Assembly: GCF_029537235.1 (NCBI RefSeq)
Contig: NZ_CP120639.1
Span: 682,001 to 746,000, forward strand
Length of the DNA: 64,000 nt
Origin: Rhizobium sp. 32-5/1
GTDB taxonomy: Bacteria; Pseudomonadota; Alphaproteobacteria; Rhizobiales; Rhizobiaceae
Reading direction: 5' to 3'
Under the pieces are notes generated by a model that was not told the origin of the DNA, searched no databases, and saw nothing but the letters and a program-made list of their open reading frames with translations. Made by a program: the position numbers and the translations under genes. Shown one piece after another: positions 26,936-34,856 of the stretch. Every line of letters begins with the position of its first letter. Position 1 is the stretch's first letter.

Positions 26936-28135
26936 ATGATGATACCTCGCCCCGCTATCGAATCTGCCCTTGAGCGCGCGTTAGCACGCGCGCCTGTAGT
27001 CGCACTCATCGGCGCGCGTCAGGTTGGCAAGACCACACTCGCCCGCAAGATTGCGGATGGAATAAAAGGCACAATTTATCTTGATCTGGAACGTATAGGT
27101 GACCGCCGCAAACTAGAAGATGCGGAAGCGTTCCTCCAGGCTCAAGTCGGCCATTTGACGGTACTGGATGAAGTGCAGCGTTTACCGGGGCTGTTTGCCG
27201 AGCTGCGTGGGATCGTTGACGATCGGCGCGTTGGTGGCGAGCGGTCGATGCAATTCCTGTTGCTGGGATCGGCGTCTCTGGACCTAATCCAACAGGTATC
27301 CGAGACGCTGGCGGGGCGAATAATCTATCTCGAAATGCCGCCAATCGGAGCGGTAGAGGCCCGAGCTGCTTCTATCGACATCGACGAGTTGTGGCTGCGT
27401 GGCGGCTTCCCCGATAGCCTGACGGCAGCGACGGATGAGGATAGTTATCTCTGGCGGCAGGCATTTGTTCGCAGTTACCTCGAACGCGATGTTCCGATGT
27501 TTGCGCCCCGTATGCCAGCCGCGACAATCGGACGGTTTTGGACGATGCTCGCTAACGGCCAAGGAAATACCCTCAATAGCGCGCGGCTTGCGCAAGGTCT
27601 GGGTGTATCTGCCCCTATGATTGGACGGTACATAGATCTCCTTGTTGATCTCATGCTGGTTCGCCGCCTTCAGCCATGGAGCGGTAATCTTGGCAAGCGT
27701 CTTGTGAAGTCACCAAAGATCTATGTCCGCGACAGTGGGCTCGTACATGCTCTTCTGGAAATCGGCACGCTAAACCAATTGTTAGGTCACCCGGTCGTTG
27801 GACCGAGTTGGGAAGGTTTTGCTCTAGAGACCCTTATCCTTGCAGCCGGTCCGGACGTGGCGCCTTTCTTCTACAGGACGGCCGATGGTGCCGAGATCGA
27901 CCTTGTCATTGAACAAGCTGGAAAGCCTAAGGTGGCGATCGAAGTCAAGCGAGCCAGCGCTCCACAAGCTGAGCGCGGCTTCTTTGTAGCTTGTGACGAT
28001 CTGGAGATAGAAAACAGGATCGTCGTTGGTGCAGGTGCTGCCGATTATCAGGCGAAGGGCGGGGTTAAGGTGCGCACACTGTTGTCGGCTGTGAAAGAGG
28101 TCCGGGAAATCCTGAGATCACCGTTCGCGGCGTAA
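26936..28135 (+). CDS. AAA ATPase with DUF4143 nuclease-like C-terminus
   Basis: A 399-residue protein of the AAA_14/DUF4143 family. Walker A is IGARQVGKTT (around residue 27), Walker B LTVLDEVQRLPGL and a sensor segment FLLLGSASLDL. The C-terminal part has EGFALETLI, then FYRTADGAEIDLVIE and AIEVKRA, which fits a PD-(D/E)XK-like restriction-endonuclease fold (D..D, ExK). Such proteins are widespread in bacterial genomes, often mobile, and of uncertain role; defence has been suggested for the fold. It stands alone, between the two module copies. No ribosome site is strong; two ATGs are adjacent. Confidence 0.88.
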   Translation: MMIPRPAIESALERALARAPVVALIGARQVGKTTLARKIADGIKGTIYLDLERIGDRRKLEDAEAFLQAQVGHLTVLDEVQRLPGLFAELRGIVDDRRVGGERSMQFLLLGSASLDLIQQVSETLAGRIIYLEMPPIGAVEARAASIDIDELWLRGGFPDSLTAATDEDSYLWRQAFVRSYLERDVPMFAPRMPAATIGRFWTMLANGQGNTLNSARLAQGLGVSAPMIGRYIDLLVDLMLVRRLQPWSGNLGKRLVKSPKIYVRDSGLVHALLEIGTLNQLLGHPVVGPSWEGFALETLILAAGPDVAPFFYRTADGAEIDLVIEQAGKPKVAIEVKRASAPQAERGFFVACDDLEIENRIVVGAGAADYQAKGGVKVRTLLSAVKEVREILRSPFAA

Positions 28136-28176
28136 GCAGATTTATGGAACTGTCCAACAGCGGACCGGACTGCTGG

Positions 28177-28896
28177 CTATCGCGATTCCGTATAATAATT
28201 TAGGTAGTTTGGCTCGAACTCCGCAAGGCGCACCAGTTCGCGCCAGTCGTGTATGGTTACCGTGCGCGACACCCAATCCAGCGCCTTTTCGTCACGCAAC
28301 AGTCGCAGGGTCTTGCTGAGATGAACCAGCGATATACCCGGGACATCGGCCAGTTCTGCCTGCGTGAGAGGAAAGGAAAAGCTGTTGTTGTTGGTTTTTC
28401 CGACCACCTGAAGCCGCATTAAAAGTTCACAGAAGAGGTGCGCCATATGTGACTTCTTGGAACGGCGGCCCATCGCCACGATCCACTCCCGATGAATTGC
28501 GCCATCTATCACAGTCAAAAGCCAAAGCAGTCGCGTCAGGTGAGGTTCGGTTTCCGTGACCCGTTTCAAATCACCGTGGTCCGCGAAGCCAACATGACAC
28601 GCAGACAGCGCCACGATACTGTGATCCATCGTTTTCAGCGGAAAGGCATGTAAATCGACAAAATCACCAGCCACATGAAGTGCCGTGATCTGTCGGCGTC
28701 CGTCCTCCAGAACCTTATAGCGCGCTGCAATGCCGTCGAGCAGCAAAGTGCTATAGCTCGGTCTTGATCCTTCAGTGACCATGTCCTCGCCGACAACAAA
28801 TCTATGCTCTCGGACGATCATAGAGCGCAGAACCTCAGCCTCCCGGGCAGAGACTGAATCGCGGGCTTGCAGGTTAAGAATAAGTGGTTCTATCAA
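28177..28896 (-). CDS. Crp/Fnr-family transcriptional regulator
   Basis: About 239 residues from TTG 28896 (LIEPLILNLQARDSVS, the usual rhizobial start, GGGA 9 bases upstream); the frame is open to 29019. The cNMP-binding-like domain has VVGEDMVTEG and DGRRQITALHVAGDFVDLHAF; the helix-turn-helix is SFPLTQAELADVPGISLVHLSKTL. No FNR-type N-terminal cysteine cluster, so it is probably the rhizobial Crp-like group without known ligand. Divergent from the DUF6894 gene at 28993. Confidence 0.88.
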   Translation of the reverse strand: MIEPLILNLQARDSVSAREAEVLRSMIVREHRFVVGEDMVTEGSRPSYSTLLLDGIAARYKVLEDGRRQITALHVAGDFVDLHAFPLKTMDHSIVALSACHVGFADHGDLKRVTETEPHLTRLLWLLTVIDGAIHREWIVAMGRRSKKSHMAHLFCELLMRLQVVGKTNNNSFSFPLTQAELADVPGISLVHLSKTLRLLRDEKALDWVSRTVTIHDWRELVRLAEFEPNYLNYYTESR

Positions 28897-28992
28897 TACA
28901 CAAATTCCCGGTTCGATTTCTCTCCTATCACATGGGCAAACCAGGAACAAAATCCAGGGGCTTTGAATTGTCGCTTGAAACTGAGGTGCCGT

Positions 28993-29232
28993 ATGCAACG
29001 CTATTTTTTTGATCTCCAAAACGGTGATGGATTTACCAAGGACGATGAAGGCAGAGAGCTTCCTTCACGAAAGGCGATCAATCTGGAAATTGCAAAGATC
29101 CTGCTGGATGTTGCCCAGGACGAGATGGGAAGTATCGATCATATGAACGTGACCGTCACCGTGCGCGACGACACGGGAAAGACGGTTTCTCTGGCAAGCC
29201 TGACCATGAACAACACATGGACCGCCGATTAG
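28993..29232 (+). CDS. DUF6894-type small protein
   Basis: A 79-residue protein starting MQRYFFDLQNGDGFTKDDEG, the signature of the DUF6894 family common in Rhizobiales, with VTVTVRDDTGKTV at the end. GAGG lies 7 bases before the ATG. Function unknown; members are small, soluble and often near stress regulators. Confidence 0.8.
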   Translation: MQRYFFDLQNGDGFTKDDEGRELPSRKAINLEIAKILLDVAQDEMGSIDHMNVTVTVRDDTGKTVSLASLTMNNTWTAD

Positions 29233-29374
29233 CGCCTCTGCTTGCAGAGGCTCCATATCTCAATGCCCTTTCGTGGAAATCACAACCCGCTGCTTTCCAG
29301 CCAGAAGACCTTCGGAAGACGGCTCGGATTGCACGTGTAGTAAAGTCTTGCCGATCGATTAGGAGCATTCACCG

Positions 29375-29590
29375 ATGCATAAATTCACAGTTTCTACTAC
29401 GCTGGAAATCGAGGCTGACACCGTAGAAGAGGCGGCACTTCTCATGTACCAGACGCTCACTAGAAGCCCAGCGCCCCTCCACTATTCGGTCACCGACGAC
29501 AGGGGACAGAAAGTCGATTTGGACTTGGATCGAGAGCAGGCAACCGAATTCGCCAATCTCGATCACACCGCAGATCCTGGCAATTGGTGA
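29375..29590 (+). CDS. Small hypothetical protein
   Basis: A 71-residue acidic protein (KFTVSTTLEIEADTVEEAAL, then VDLDLDREQATEFANLDHT). AGGAG at the proper distance supports the start. No recognised family. Confidence 0.6.
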   Translation: MHKFTVSTTLEIEADTVEEAALLMYQTLTRSPAPLHYSVTDDRGQKVDLDLDREQATEFANLDHTADPGNW

Positions 29591-29810
29591 TCGGGCGTCG
29601 TCGCTCGGTTCAAGCCTATTCTTGACAAACGGAAGCATCAGGCACCCAACCTCACCGTTCGCGCGATAGTAGTGCACTATGGAAGGCGCTTGTAATTTTC
29701 CTGTCCGAAGTCTTCTGCGATGTTCTCTCCCCTCATGGGATATAGCCGGTCGGTTGGCAGATTGAATCTGTCTATCCTGTAATCAAAGGAACTTGGAAAG
29801 AGCCTTGGAA

Positions 29811-30237
29811 ATGAGCCCAGAAAAAGACATGTTGCAAACCCGCTGGTGGCGCTCACAGCACACGTTGTTTCCGCCTATGTGCAGAACCATGTCGTGCCGG
29901 CGACCGGCTTGAAGATATGATCCAAGGGGTTCATATCGCGCTCCAAAACACCGGCCGGCCAATCTTGGTCGATGCCGAGCATACCAGCGAGAAACAAAAG
30001 CCCGCTGTCGCAATCCGCAAGTCTGTCACGGACGAGTTCATAATCTGCCTCGAGGATGGCCAACAATTCAAGTCTCTGAAACGTCACCTCAGCGCGAAGT
30101 ATGGGATGACACCCGACGAGTACCGGGCGAAGTGGGATCTTCCAGACGACTACCCTATGGTAGCGTCCAAATACGCTGAGCAGCGCTCTCAATTGGCTCG
30201 TGCCAGTGGCCTCGGAAATCGGCGACGGGCAAAATAA
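29811..30237 (+). CDS. MucR/Ros-family zinc-finger regulator (two frameshifts)
   Basis: The last 106 codons (from ATG 29917) give the MucR core: DEFIICLEDGQQFKSLKRHL then AKYGMTPDEYRAKWDLPDDY and MVASKYAEQRSQLA. Upstream frames supply the usual N-terminus (NPLVALTAHVVSAYVQNHVVP) if one base is restored in the AAA run at 29836-29838 and one near 29909-29912, giving about 142 residues from ATG 29811. The second zinc cysteine is Asp (CLED instead of CLEC), as in several MucR paralogues. MucR proteins are H-NS-like regulators of exopolysaccharide, motility and symbiosis genes. The N-terminal reconstruction is inference. Confidence 0.8.
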
Positions 30238-30262
30238 GCCCACCGGGCGTTGCGTGGCCCTA

Positions 30263-30568
30263 TGTTGTTTTGCATTTAATCGTGAGATTCCAGTCCTAAC
30301 AGTTTCAACAAGATGGCCCGGCACTTAATTTGAGACTTGGCATTTAATTTGAGATTCTGGCTTCACTTTTTGGCACTTAATGTGAGATTCGCCGCCGGGA
30401 AAAGACGGTGGCCTACGGCCATGCTTCCATCAGAAAATTTCCTGTATTACAGATGGTTATCGCCAAACCGGAAGGCGTCAGGCGCGGAAAATCACACCGA
30501 ATAATCTCAAATTAGGTGCCATCAACAGCCGGAACGGGCGCATTCTTACAATTAAATGCCAAACGACA
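30263..30568 (+). mobile_element. 306-bp MITE-like element, copy 2
   Basis: Same length and order of internal sites as 12131-12436: four direct GCAYTTAAT-type sites, then two inverted ones, with ends TGTTGTTTTGCATTTAAT and (reverse strand) TGTCGTTTGGCATTTAAT, an even better inverted repeat than in copy 1. Flanking 5-mers CCCTA and TTTCC do not match. It sits 26 bases after the mucR stop and immediately before the second tautomerase module; the extended tautomerase frame runs into it. Confidence 0.75.
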
Positions 30569-31029
30569 TTTCCGGAGTGGCCGATCGAACGCCCGGCCGA
30601 AGAAGCGATGTCTGCTGCACTGGATATGTTCATTCTGTCGATCGGCGCTCCGGGTCGCGCAGGCACAACTGCCGGCACCTGAACGCGAGAGAAAGAACAC
30701 TGGCGACGCGGTATAGGTGGGCCGCCCCTACCGGCCAGCAAGAGATACTCGCTGGCCGGCTGAGTGACGACTGCACTTACAACCCTGCCGGGGTTGACGG
30801 ATTGAGCCTCGGCCGACTCACGAGGGCGTGAGTAGCGTCTTGCGGTAGTCTGCGACAGGAAGCCCCCGACGCCCCAATCCTCCATCGCGACCTCGTCAAT
30901 GACCACAAAGGTTGTGGCCGGGTTTTTGTTCAGGATGCGCACCAGCAGATCGGTAACACCGAGGATGAGTTCCGCTTTCTGTTCCCTGGTGGCGCCTTCA
31001 TTTGTTATTTTGATGTTTACATAGGGCAT
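30478..31029 (-). CDS. 4-oxalocrotonate tautomerase family protein, copy 2, with run-on C-terminus
   Basis: From ATG 31029 the first about 70 residues match copy 1 (MPYVNIKITNEGATREQKAE, VVIDEVAMEDWGV) with catalytic Pro1. The stop of copy 1 is missing here, so the frame continues 110 codons through unrelated sequence into the MITE-like element (to 30478). The extra tail is unlikely to be functional. Last gene of the second GST-SnoaL-tautomerase operon. Confidence 0.8.
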   Translation of the reverse strand: MPYVNIKITNEGATREQKAELILGVTDLLVRILNKNPATTFVVIDEVAMEDWGVGGFLSQTTARRYSRPRESAEAQSVNPGRVVSAVVTQPASEYLLLAGRGGPPIPRRQCSFSRVQVPAVVPARPGAPIDRMNISSAADIASSAGRSIGHSGNVVWHLIVRMRPFRLLMAPNLRLFGVIFRA

Positions 31030-31044
31030 CTTGAATACCTGCCT

Positions 31045-31421
31045 CTACTGCTTCTGTTCGATGATCTTGAAAATTTTGGCGATGATCCGCCATTTCCCAT
31101 CGACGCGAACGAGCGTCAGGAAATCGACAAACTGCCGGGGGCCAATCGCGCACCGCACACGGGCGTGCGCAATGTTGTCGGTTGCAATGTCGATTGCGTC
31201 GATGTGATCGCGGCGCGCTTCGTTCCGAGAGGCGCCGGATTCCTGCCTGCAACAATCGGAAAATATTCCGCCATCGTGCGATGAAGAAAGGGCGTCTCGT
31301 CAGGCGTCGCGTAGACAGCTGCCGGGTGAAAGACACTTTCGAGTCGGTCGACATCGCAGAAATAGAGGGCGTCGAAATAAGCGCCCAATGTTTCGCGGAT
31401 GTCTTCAAGGGCATTGCTCAT
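31045..31421 (-). CDS. SnoaL-like protein, copy 2 (single-base frameshift)
   Basis: Starts at ATG 31421 (TAATG overlap with GST stop). Reads like copy 1 to FPIVAGRN, then loses frame at about 31238-31242: copy 2 has AATCC on the coding strand where one more T gives RNSGASRNEARRDHIDAIDI, colinear with the intact RQSGDFRNDVRRDHIDAVDI of copy 1. After the shift it continues to VDGKWRIIAKIFKIIEQKQ and stops at 31045. Either a pseudogene or a read error. Confidence 0.8.
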
Positions 31422-32047
31422 TACGCGGCCTCCTCCTGAAGCAAGCCTTCGGCAATAAGCGCCGCGCGAACGGCAGGACGCATGGCCACGCGCGCGACAT
31501 AGGCTGCAACCGTAGGCCATCGTGCGAGATCGAAACCGATGAAGCCGGTCCAGTTGAGCACGACGAACAGATAGGCATCGGCCACCGTAAAGGTTTCACC
31601 GAGAATGAAGCCCCGTCCGTCAGACAGTCCGCGCTCGACATCATCGATCCGGCGGGCGAGGTTGATTTCGGCGCGTGACTGTTCACTTTCCTCGAAGGAG
31701 CGTCCGCTGAACCATGGGCCGAACGCCTTGTGTAGCTCCGAGGACGTGAAGTTGAGCCATTCCTGCAGACGCACGCGGTCGAGCGTCCCGGTGGCCGGGG
31801 CAAGACCGGCTTGTGGCCGCAGATCGGCCAGGTACTGAAGGATCGCCGGGTTTTCAGTCAACACGATGCCCGGTTCAATCTCGAGGGCCGGAACATAGCC
31901 CTTCGGGTTGATCGCGCGGTAATCGGCCCCGTCGATCGTCGTTCCTGCTGCCGTATCGACCCTCACGCTCTCGAAGGGCAGACCGAGTTCGGTGAGCACG
32001 ATGCGGGCGGACAGTGAGCAGGCACCCGGCTTGAAGTAAAGCAACAT
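31421..32047 (-). CDS. Glutathione S-transferase, copy 2
   Basis: A 208-residue GST, the same length as copy 1 and about 88% identical by eye; differences include ARIVLTELGLPFESVRVDTA for RIILNELNLPFESVEVDTQ. Cys near position 9 (KPGACSLS), the cis-Pro GYVPALEIEPG and ENPAILQYL are conserved, so it should be active. Intact frame. Confidence 0.92.
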   Translation of the reverse strand: MLLYFKPGACSLSARIVLTELGLPFESVRVDTAAGTTIDGADYRAINPKGYVPALEIEPGIVLTENPAILQYLADLRPQAGLAPATGTLDRVRLQEWLNFTSSELHKAFGPWFSGRSFEESEQSRAEINLARRIDDVERGLSDGRGFILGETFTVADAYLFVVLNWTGFIGFDLARWPTVAAYVARVAMRPAVRAALIAEGLLQEEAA

Positions 32048-32165
32048 TTATAGACCTCTGTTGGTTGATGGACGCCTGCAGCCTAAGGACCGAAGTTACC
32101 GTTGCCAACTTGGTTTCTATCAGTTACCTCATATCTGAGTTTCCCTGCGGTAACTGGAGATTCAG

Positions 32166-32543
32166 ATGAGCCTCAAAATCCGGAAAAACAGAAGCGTGGC
32201 GCCACCCGAGCCATGCGTGCTGACCGAATGCATGGCGATCATTGCCGGCGCCTGGGCGCCGAATGTGATCTGGCATTTGCGCGCCGGGCCGCGCCGCTTC
32301 AGCGAACTGCGTCTTGATATTCCCCCGGTATCCGCGAAGGTCCTTTCACAGCGCTTAAGGGAACTCGAAGCGCGCGGCGTTATAAACCGCACCATCCAGC
32401 CTACGACGCCTCCGTCTGTTGAATACGCCTTGACGGCTCTCGGTGAAGAGTTGGTGCCCGCCCTCAGTGCAATCATCGACGTGGGGCACAAACTGAAGAT
32501 GGGCGTGACCAGGGCCGCGGTTCCGGCAGAGGCCGTTGATTGA
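32166..32543 (+). CDS. HxlR-family regulator, copy 2
   Basis: 125 residues, differing from copy 1 at only a handful of positions (for example APPEPCVL for ALLEPCVL and KLKMGVTRAAVPAEAVD at the end). Helix-turn-helix and the N-terminal cysteines are identical, so both regulators probably bind both promoters. Divergent from GST copy 2. Confidence 0.92.
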   Translation: MSLKIRKNRSVAPPEPCVLTECMAIIAGAWAPNVIWHLRAGPRRFSELRLDIPPVSAKVLSQRLRELEARGVINRTIQPTTPPSVEYALTALGEELVPALSAIIDVGHKLKMGVTRAAVPAEAVD

Positions 32544-32599
32544 GAGGAGCACATTGCAACGGCGGGGAGTGACTGTGCCTGAAATGTGTCCAGTGTGAA

Positions 32600-32628
32600 C
32601 GCCTTGATAGGAACCGAACCGGCGACAG
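32600..32628 (-). repeat. tRNA T-arm-like repeat, copy 3
   Basis: CGCCTTGATAGGAACCGAAC followed by CGGCGACAG, at the end of module copy 2 in the position equivalent to copy 2 of this repeat. Confidence 0.4.
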
Positions 32629-32686
32629 GTTGGGTCAGATAGCTTAAGTGTTTGAAAAGACATACTTCGCGGGATAGCGTCTATTT

Positions 32687-32935
32687 ATGGAACTTTCCCC
32701 AGAAGTTGTTTTTACGATGGTTACAGCTTTCGTACTTTTGAGTTTTGCACCGTTAGCGTTTATCGGTCCAACCTGGAGGAAGTCCAAGCTGACCGGCCAC
32801 GATAGCTTTGATGCCAGGATCACGTCCAAAAGCCTCGCAGGTGCATATTTGCTTGGATCCCAAGCTATGGGAAACAGAGTCCGGCGTTCGTCGTCGAGAC
32901 TCAACGCCTACCGCGCTTGGTCGTCACAGGGCTGA
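32687..32935 (+). CDS. Doubtful short ORF with one membrane segment
   Basis: 82 codons; the first 30 encode VVFTMVTAFVLLSFAPLAFI, a plausible membrane helix, after which composition turns random. GGAAC is near but no clear ribosome site. Could be the 5' part of a damaged gene. Reported with low confidence because the region 32641-33025 holds nothing better. Confidence 0.3.
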   Translation: MELSPEVVFTMVTAFVLLSFAPLAFIGPTWRKSKLTGHDSFDARITSKSLAGAYLLGSQAMGNRVRRSSSRLNAYRAWSSQG

Positions 32936-33025
32936 AGATCCCTCTTTCAAAGGTCACTGCCCCGGAAACTACGATTTATGGGTTAAGCGGCAGCGGCAGC
33001 CCGCCGCCACCGTCTTCGAACCTGC

Positions 33026-33607
33026 TCAGTTGCCTTCATCGGAATTTGCCAGGGCATGGCGCACTTGGTCGATCTTGCCGACCTCATCTCCAACGCCGAG
33101 AATGGTTTTAGCCCACTCCAGCGATGAGTCCGAAACTGTCGGAGTGCCCGCAGCTGTTGCCAGAGCTTCCCGTAATGTTTCGTCCGAATATTCGCTGCCG
33201 GCCGGAACCGTATCGACCCCGTTGGCAAGTTCGTATTTCGCATATCCGCGGACGTAGGCAAAGACACCAGCGAACCGTGGGTCATTCGAGTTGAGGTAGG
33301 CTTGGTAGTTCCGCTTAATTGAATTTAGGCCGGCACGTTCCGCCGCATCAGGCTTGGCTGCTTGCTCCGCATCGGTTGATCTGCCCTTGTTTTTGCGCAC
33401 GTCATCGCCGCCTCTGGCAGGAGCTTTTGAATTTCCCCTGTCGGATTTATCCCGTCCTGAATTGCTGCCACCATGATTGCCGCTGCTTCCCTCATGACCG
33501 CCTCCTCCACCCTGGCCGCCATTCTTGGCATAAGCAGTTCCCATTGGAGTGGGCAGTGCAAGGGCAACAGTGATCAGCGCGGGTGTAATCAATGATCTCA
33601 TCGACAT
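33026..33607 (-). CDS. Secreted Gly/Ser/Asn-rich protein, unknown function
   Basis: A 193-residue protein with signal peptide (LITPALITVALALPTPMGTA, cut near AYA) followed by KNGGQGGGGGHEGSSGNHGG low-complexity and a basic stretch, then a folded-looking domain with NSIKRNYQAYLNSNDPRFAG and YVRGYAKYELA. A similar layout (signal, KNG-rich linker, short domain) is seen in the protein at 38034. Probably periplasmic or surface-associated. GGAGAAAA precedes the start. Confidence 0.7.
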   Translation of the reverse strand: MSMRSLITPALITVALALPTPMGTAYAKNGGQGGGGGHEGSSGNHGGSNSGRDKSDRGNSKAPARGGDDVRKNKGRSTDAEQAAKPDAAERAGLNSIKRNYQAYLNSNDPRFAGVFAYVRGYAKYELANGVDTVPAGSEYSDETLREALATAAGTPTVSDSSLEWAKTILGVGDEVGKIDQVRHALANSDEGN

Positions 33608-33741
33608 GGGTTTTCTCCTGCATGCATTCTTCCGGACGCAACATTTGCGCGCGTTGATATTACCGTAAGATTGCAGCTATCATGATGGATTCAAGCACTG
33701 GCAGACCAATGCTTTTCTGAGCAGGACCTAAGTCCCGCTGG

Positions 33742-33993
33742 ATGAATATTTGGTTGAACCGACAAGAAAGCTGTTTAACGGCGGACATGAAACCTCACGC
33801 TCTTGATGCTGCTGTGAAGGAAAAGCATCAAGAGCCACGAAAGAGATTGCGCGGACCGCATTTCTCAGCGTCATCCATTCAGCGGGAAATGATGGACTTT
33901 AGTCCTGTTTCGCGACAGCAAAAGACTAACAGGCACGATATCCAGGTATTCGAGCGGAACTCGGGTATCCGAGTCGCGTTTGTGGATCGATGA
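33742..33993 (+). CDS. Doubtful small ORF spanning an inverted repeat
   Basis: 83 codons without a recognised family. It contains the hairpin at 33799-33835. Could be chance. Confidence 0.25.
   Translation: MNIWLNRQESCLTADMKPHALDAAVKEKHQEPRKRLRGPHFSASSIQREMMDFSPVSRQQKTNRHDIQVFERNSGIRVAFVDR
33799..33835. repeat. 12-bp perfect inverted repeat
   Basis: GCTCTTGATGCT and AGCATCAAGAGC separated by 13 bases. No U-tract follows, so it is not an obvious terminator. Confidence 0.5.
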
Positions 33994-34084
33994 CAACGCC
34001 ACCTCGGGATGCGGAAGTTGAAGTGTCGATTTCAAGCTTTGGCCTACCGTGTCCCGACAACCGATCGAAACGCAGGGCAATCTG

Positions 34085-34729
34085 ATGACATATCCAATCC
34101 TGCCCGTACTTGCCCTCACGCTCTCGCTCACCGCCATAGCCGGGAGCCTTATGGCAGTTCCGAACCACCTACCGGAGCCCGAGGTCAATGAACTGGATAA
34201 CATCGATATCACGTCGCTCTGGACATCTCATCCGGTGTCAGTGGATCCTAGCAAGCAGAGTTTTGAGCGGCTTCCTGCTCTGGTCGTCAAGCTTCCGGAG
34301 TCGGCGGATTTAAACCCCGGCCTAGATAACATCGTTGCTAGCTCGATCGAACCCTCGAGCCAGATGGTCCGAAGCGATCTCATCGACGACGGCGAATTAT
34401 CGAGCGTCGACCTTTCCTCAATATACCAGGCTGACACGCAAGCGGCGGCTTGGTGCGCAAATCGTTACAGGTCGTACCGCGCTTCAGACAACACATATCA
34501 GCCGTACAGCGGTGGGCGCCGGCAATGCGAACCACCGTTCAGTTCTTCAGTGCATGAAACAGCGACTGCGGATGTTGTGCAACAAACGTCTGATATCGCT
34601 GAGATCGGCTATTCCGGAGATAGCCATGCTGAATGGTGCCTGTCGCGCTATCGCTCTTATAACCCAAACGACAATACATTCCGCGCCTTCAGCGGCGAAA
34701 TCCGCTCCTGCGTATCTCCTTACATCTGA
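34085..34729 (+). CDS. BA14K-family protein with two BA14K repeats
   Basis: About 214 residues from ATG 34085. N-terminal hydrophobic signal (ILPVLALTLSLTAIAGSL), a long polar linker, then two copies of the BA14K motif: WCANRYRSYRASDNTYQPYS and WCLSRYRSYNPNDNTFRAFS, each ending in a cysteine. BA14K of Brucella is a lectin-like, immunoreactive envelope protein. Two repeats per chain and the long acidic linker are notable. It precedes the two-component system but is separated by 127 bases. Confidence 0.85.
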   Translation: MTYPILPVLALTLSLTAIAGSLMAVPNHLPEPEVNELDNIDITSLWTSHPVSVDPSKQSFERLPALVVKLPESADLNPGLDNIVASSIEPSSQMVRSDLIDDGELSSVDLSSIYQADTQAAAWCANRYRSYRASDNTYQPYSGGRRQCEPPFSSSVHETATADVVQQTSDIAEIGYSGDSHAEWCLSRYRSYNPNDNTFRAFSGEIRSCVSPYI

Positions 34730-34856
34730 CATAGCCTCCGTCTGTGCATCTCATCGCCGTTCGCGCTCCCAGTCGTTGACGAACCACCCTCCCGCCATAG
34801 TTTATGACAAACAGGTCGCAGGCTAGGAATTGCGGGTTTCGGAGCGTTAGAAAGGC

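Larger units (their letters stand above)
30688..32640. repeat. Duplicated module, copy 2
   Basis: Direct repeat of 24145-26070: tautomerase, SnoaL, GST and divergent HxlR in the same order and spacing (TAATG overlap between GST and SnoaL conserved). It ends with the T-arm-like sequence at 32600-32628, as copy 1 does. Confidence 0.85.

Noticed and set aside
12131..30568. Composite transposon bounded by the 306-bp elements
   Set aside because: No matching target duplications at the outer ends and no transposase of fitting type; kept only as two separate MITE-like copies.
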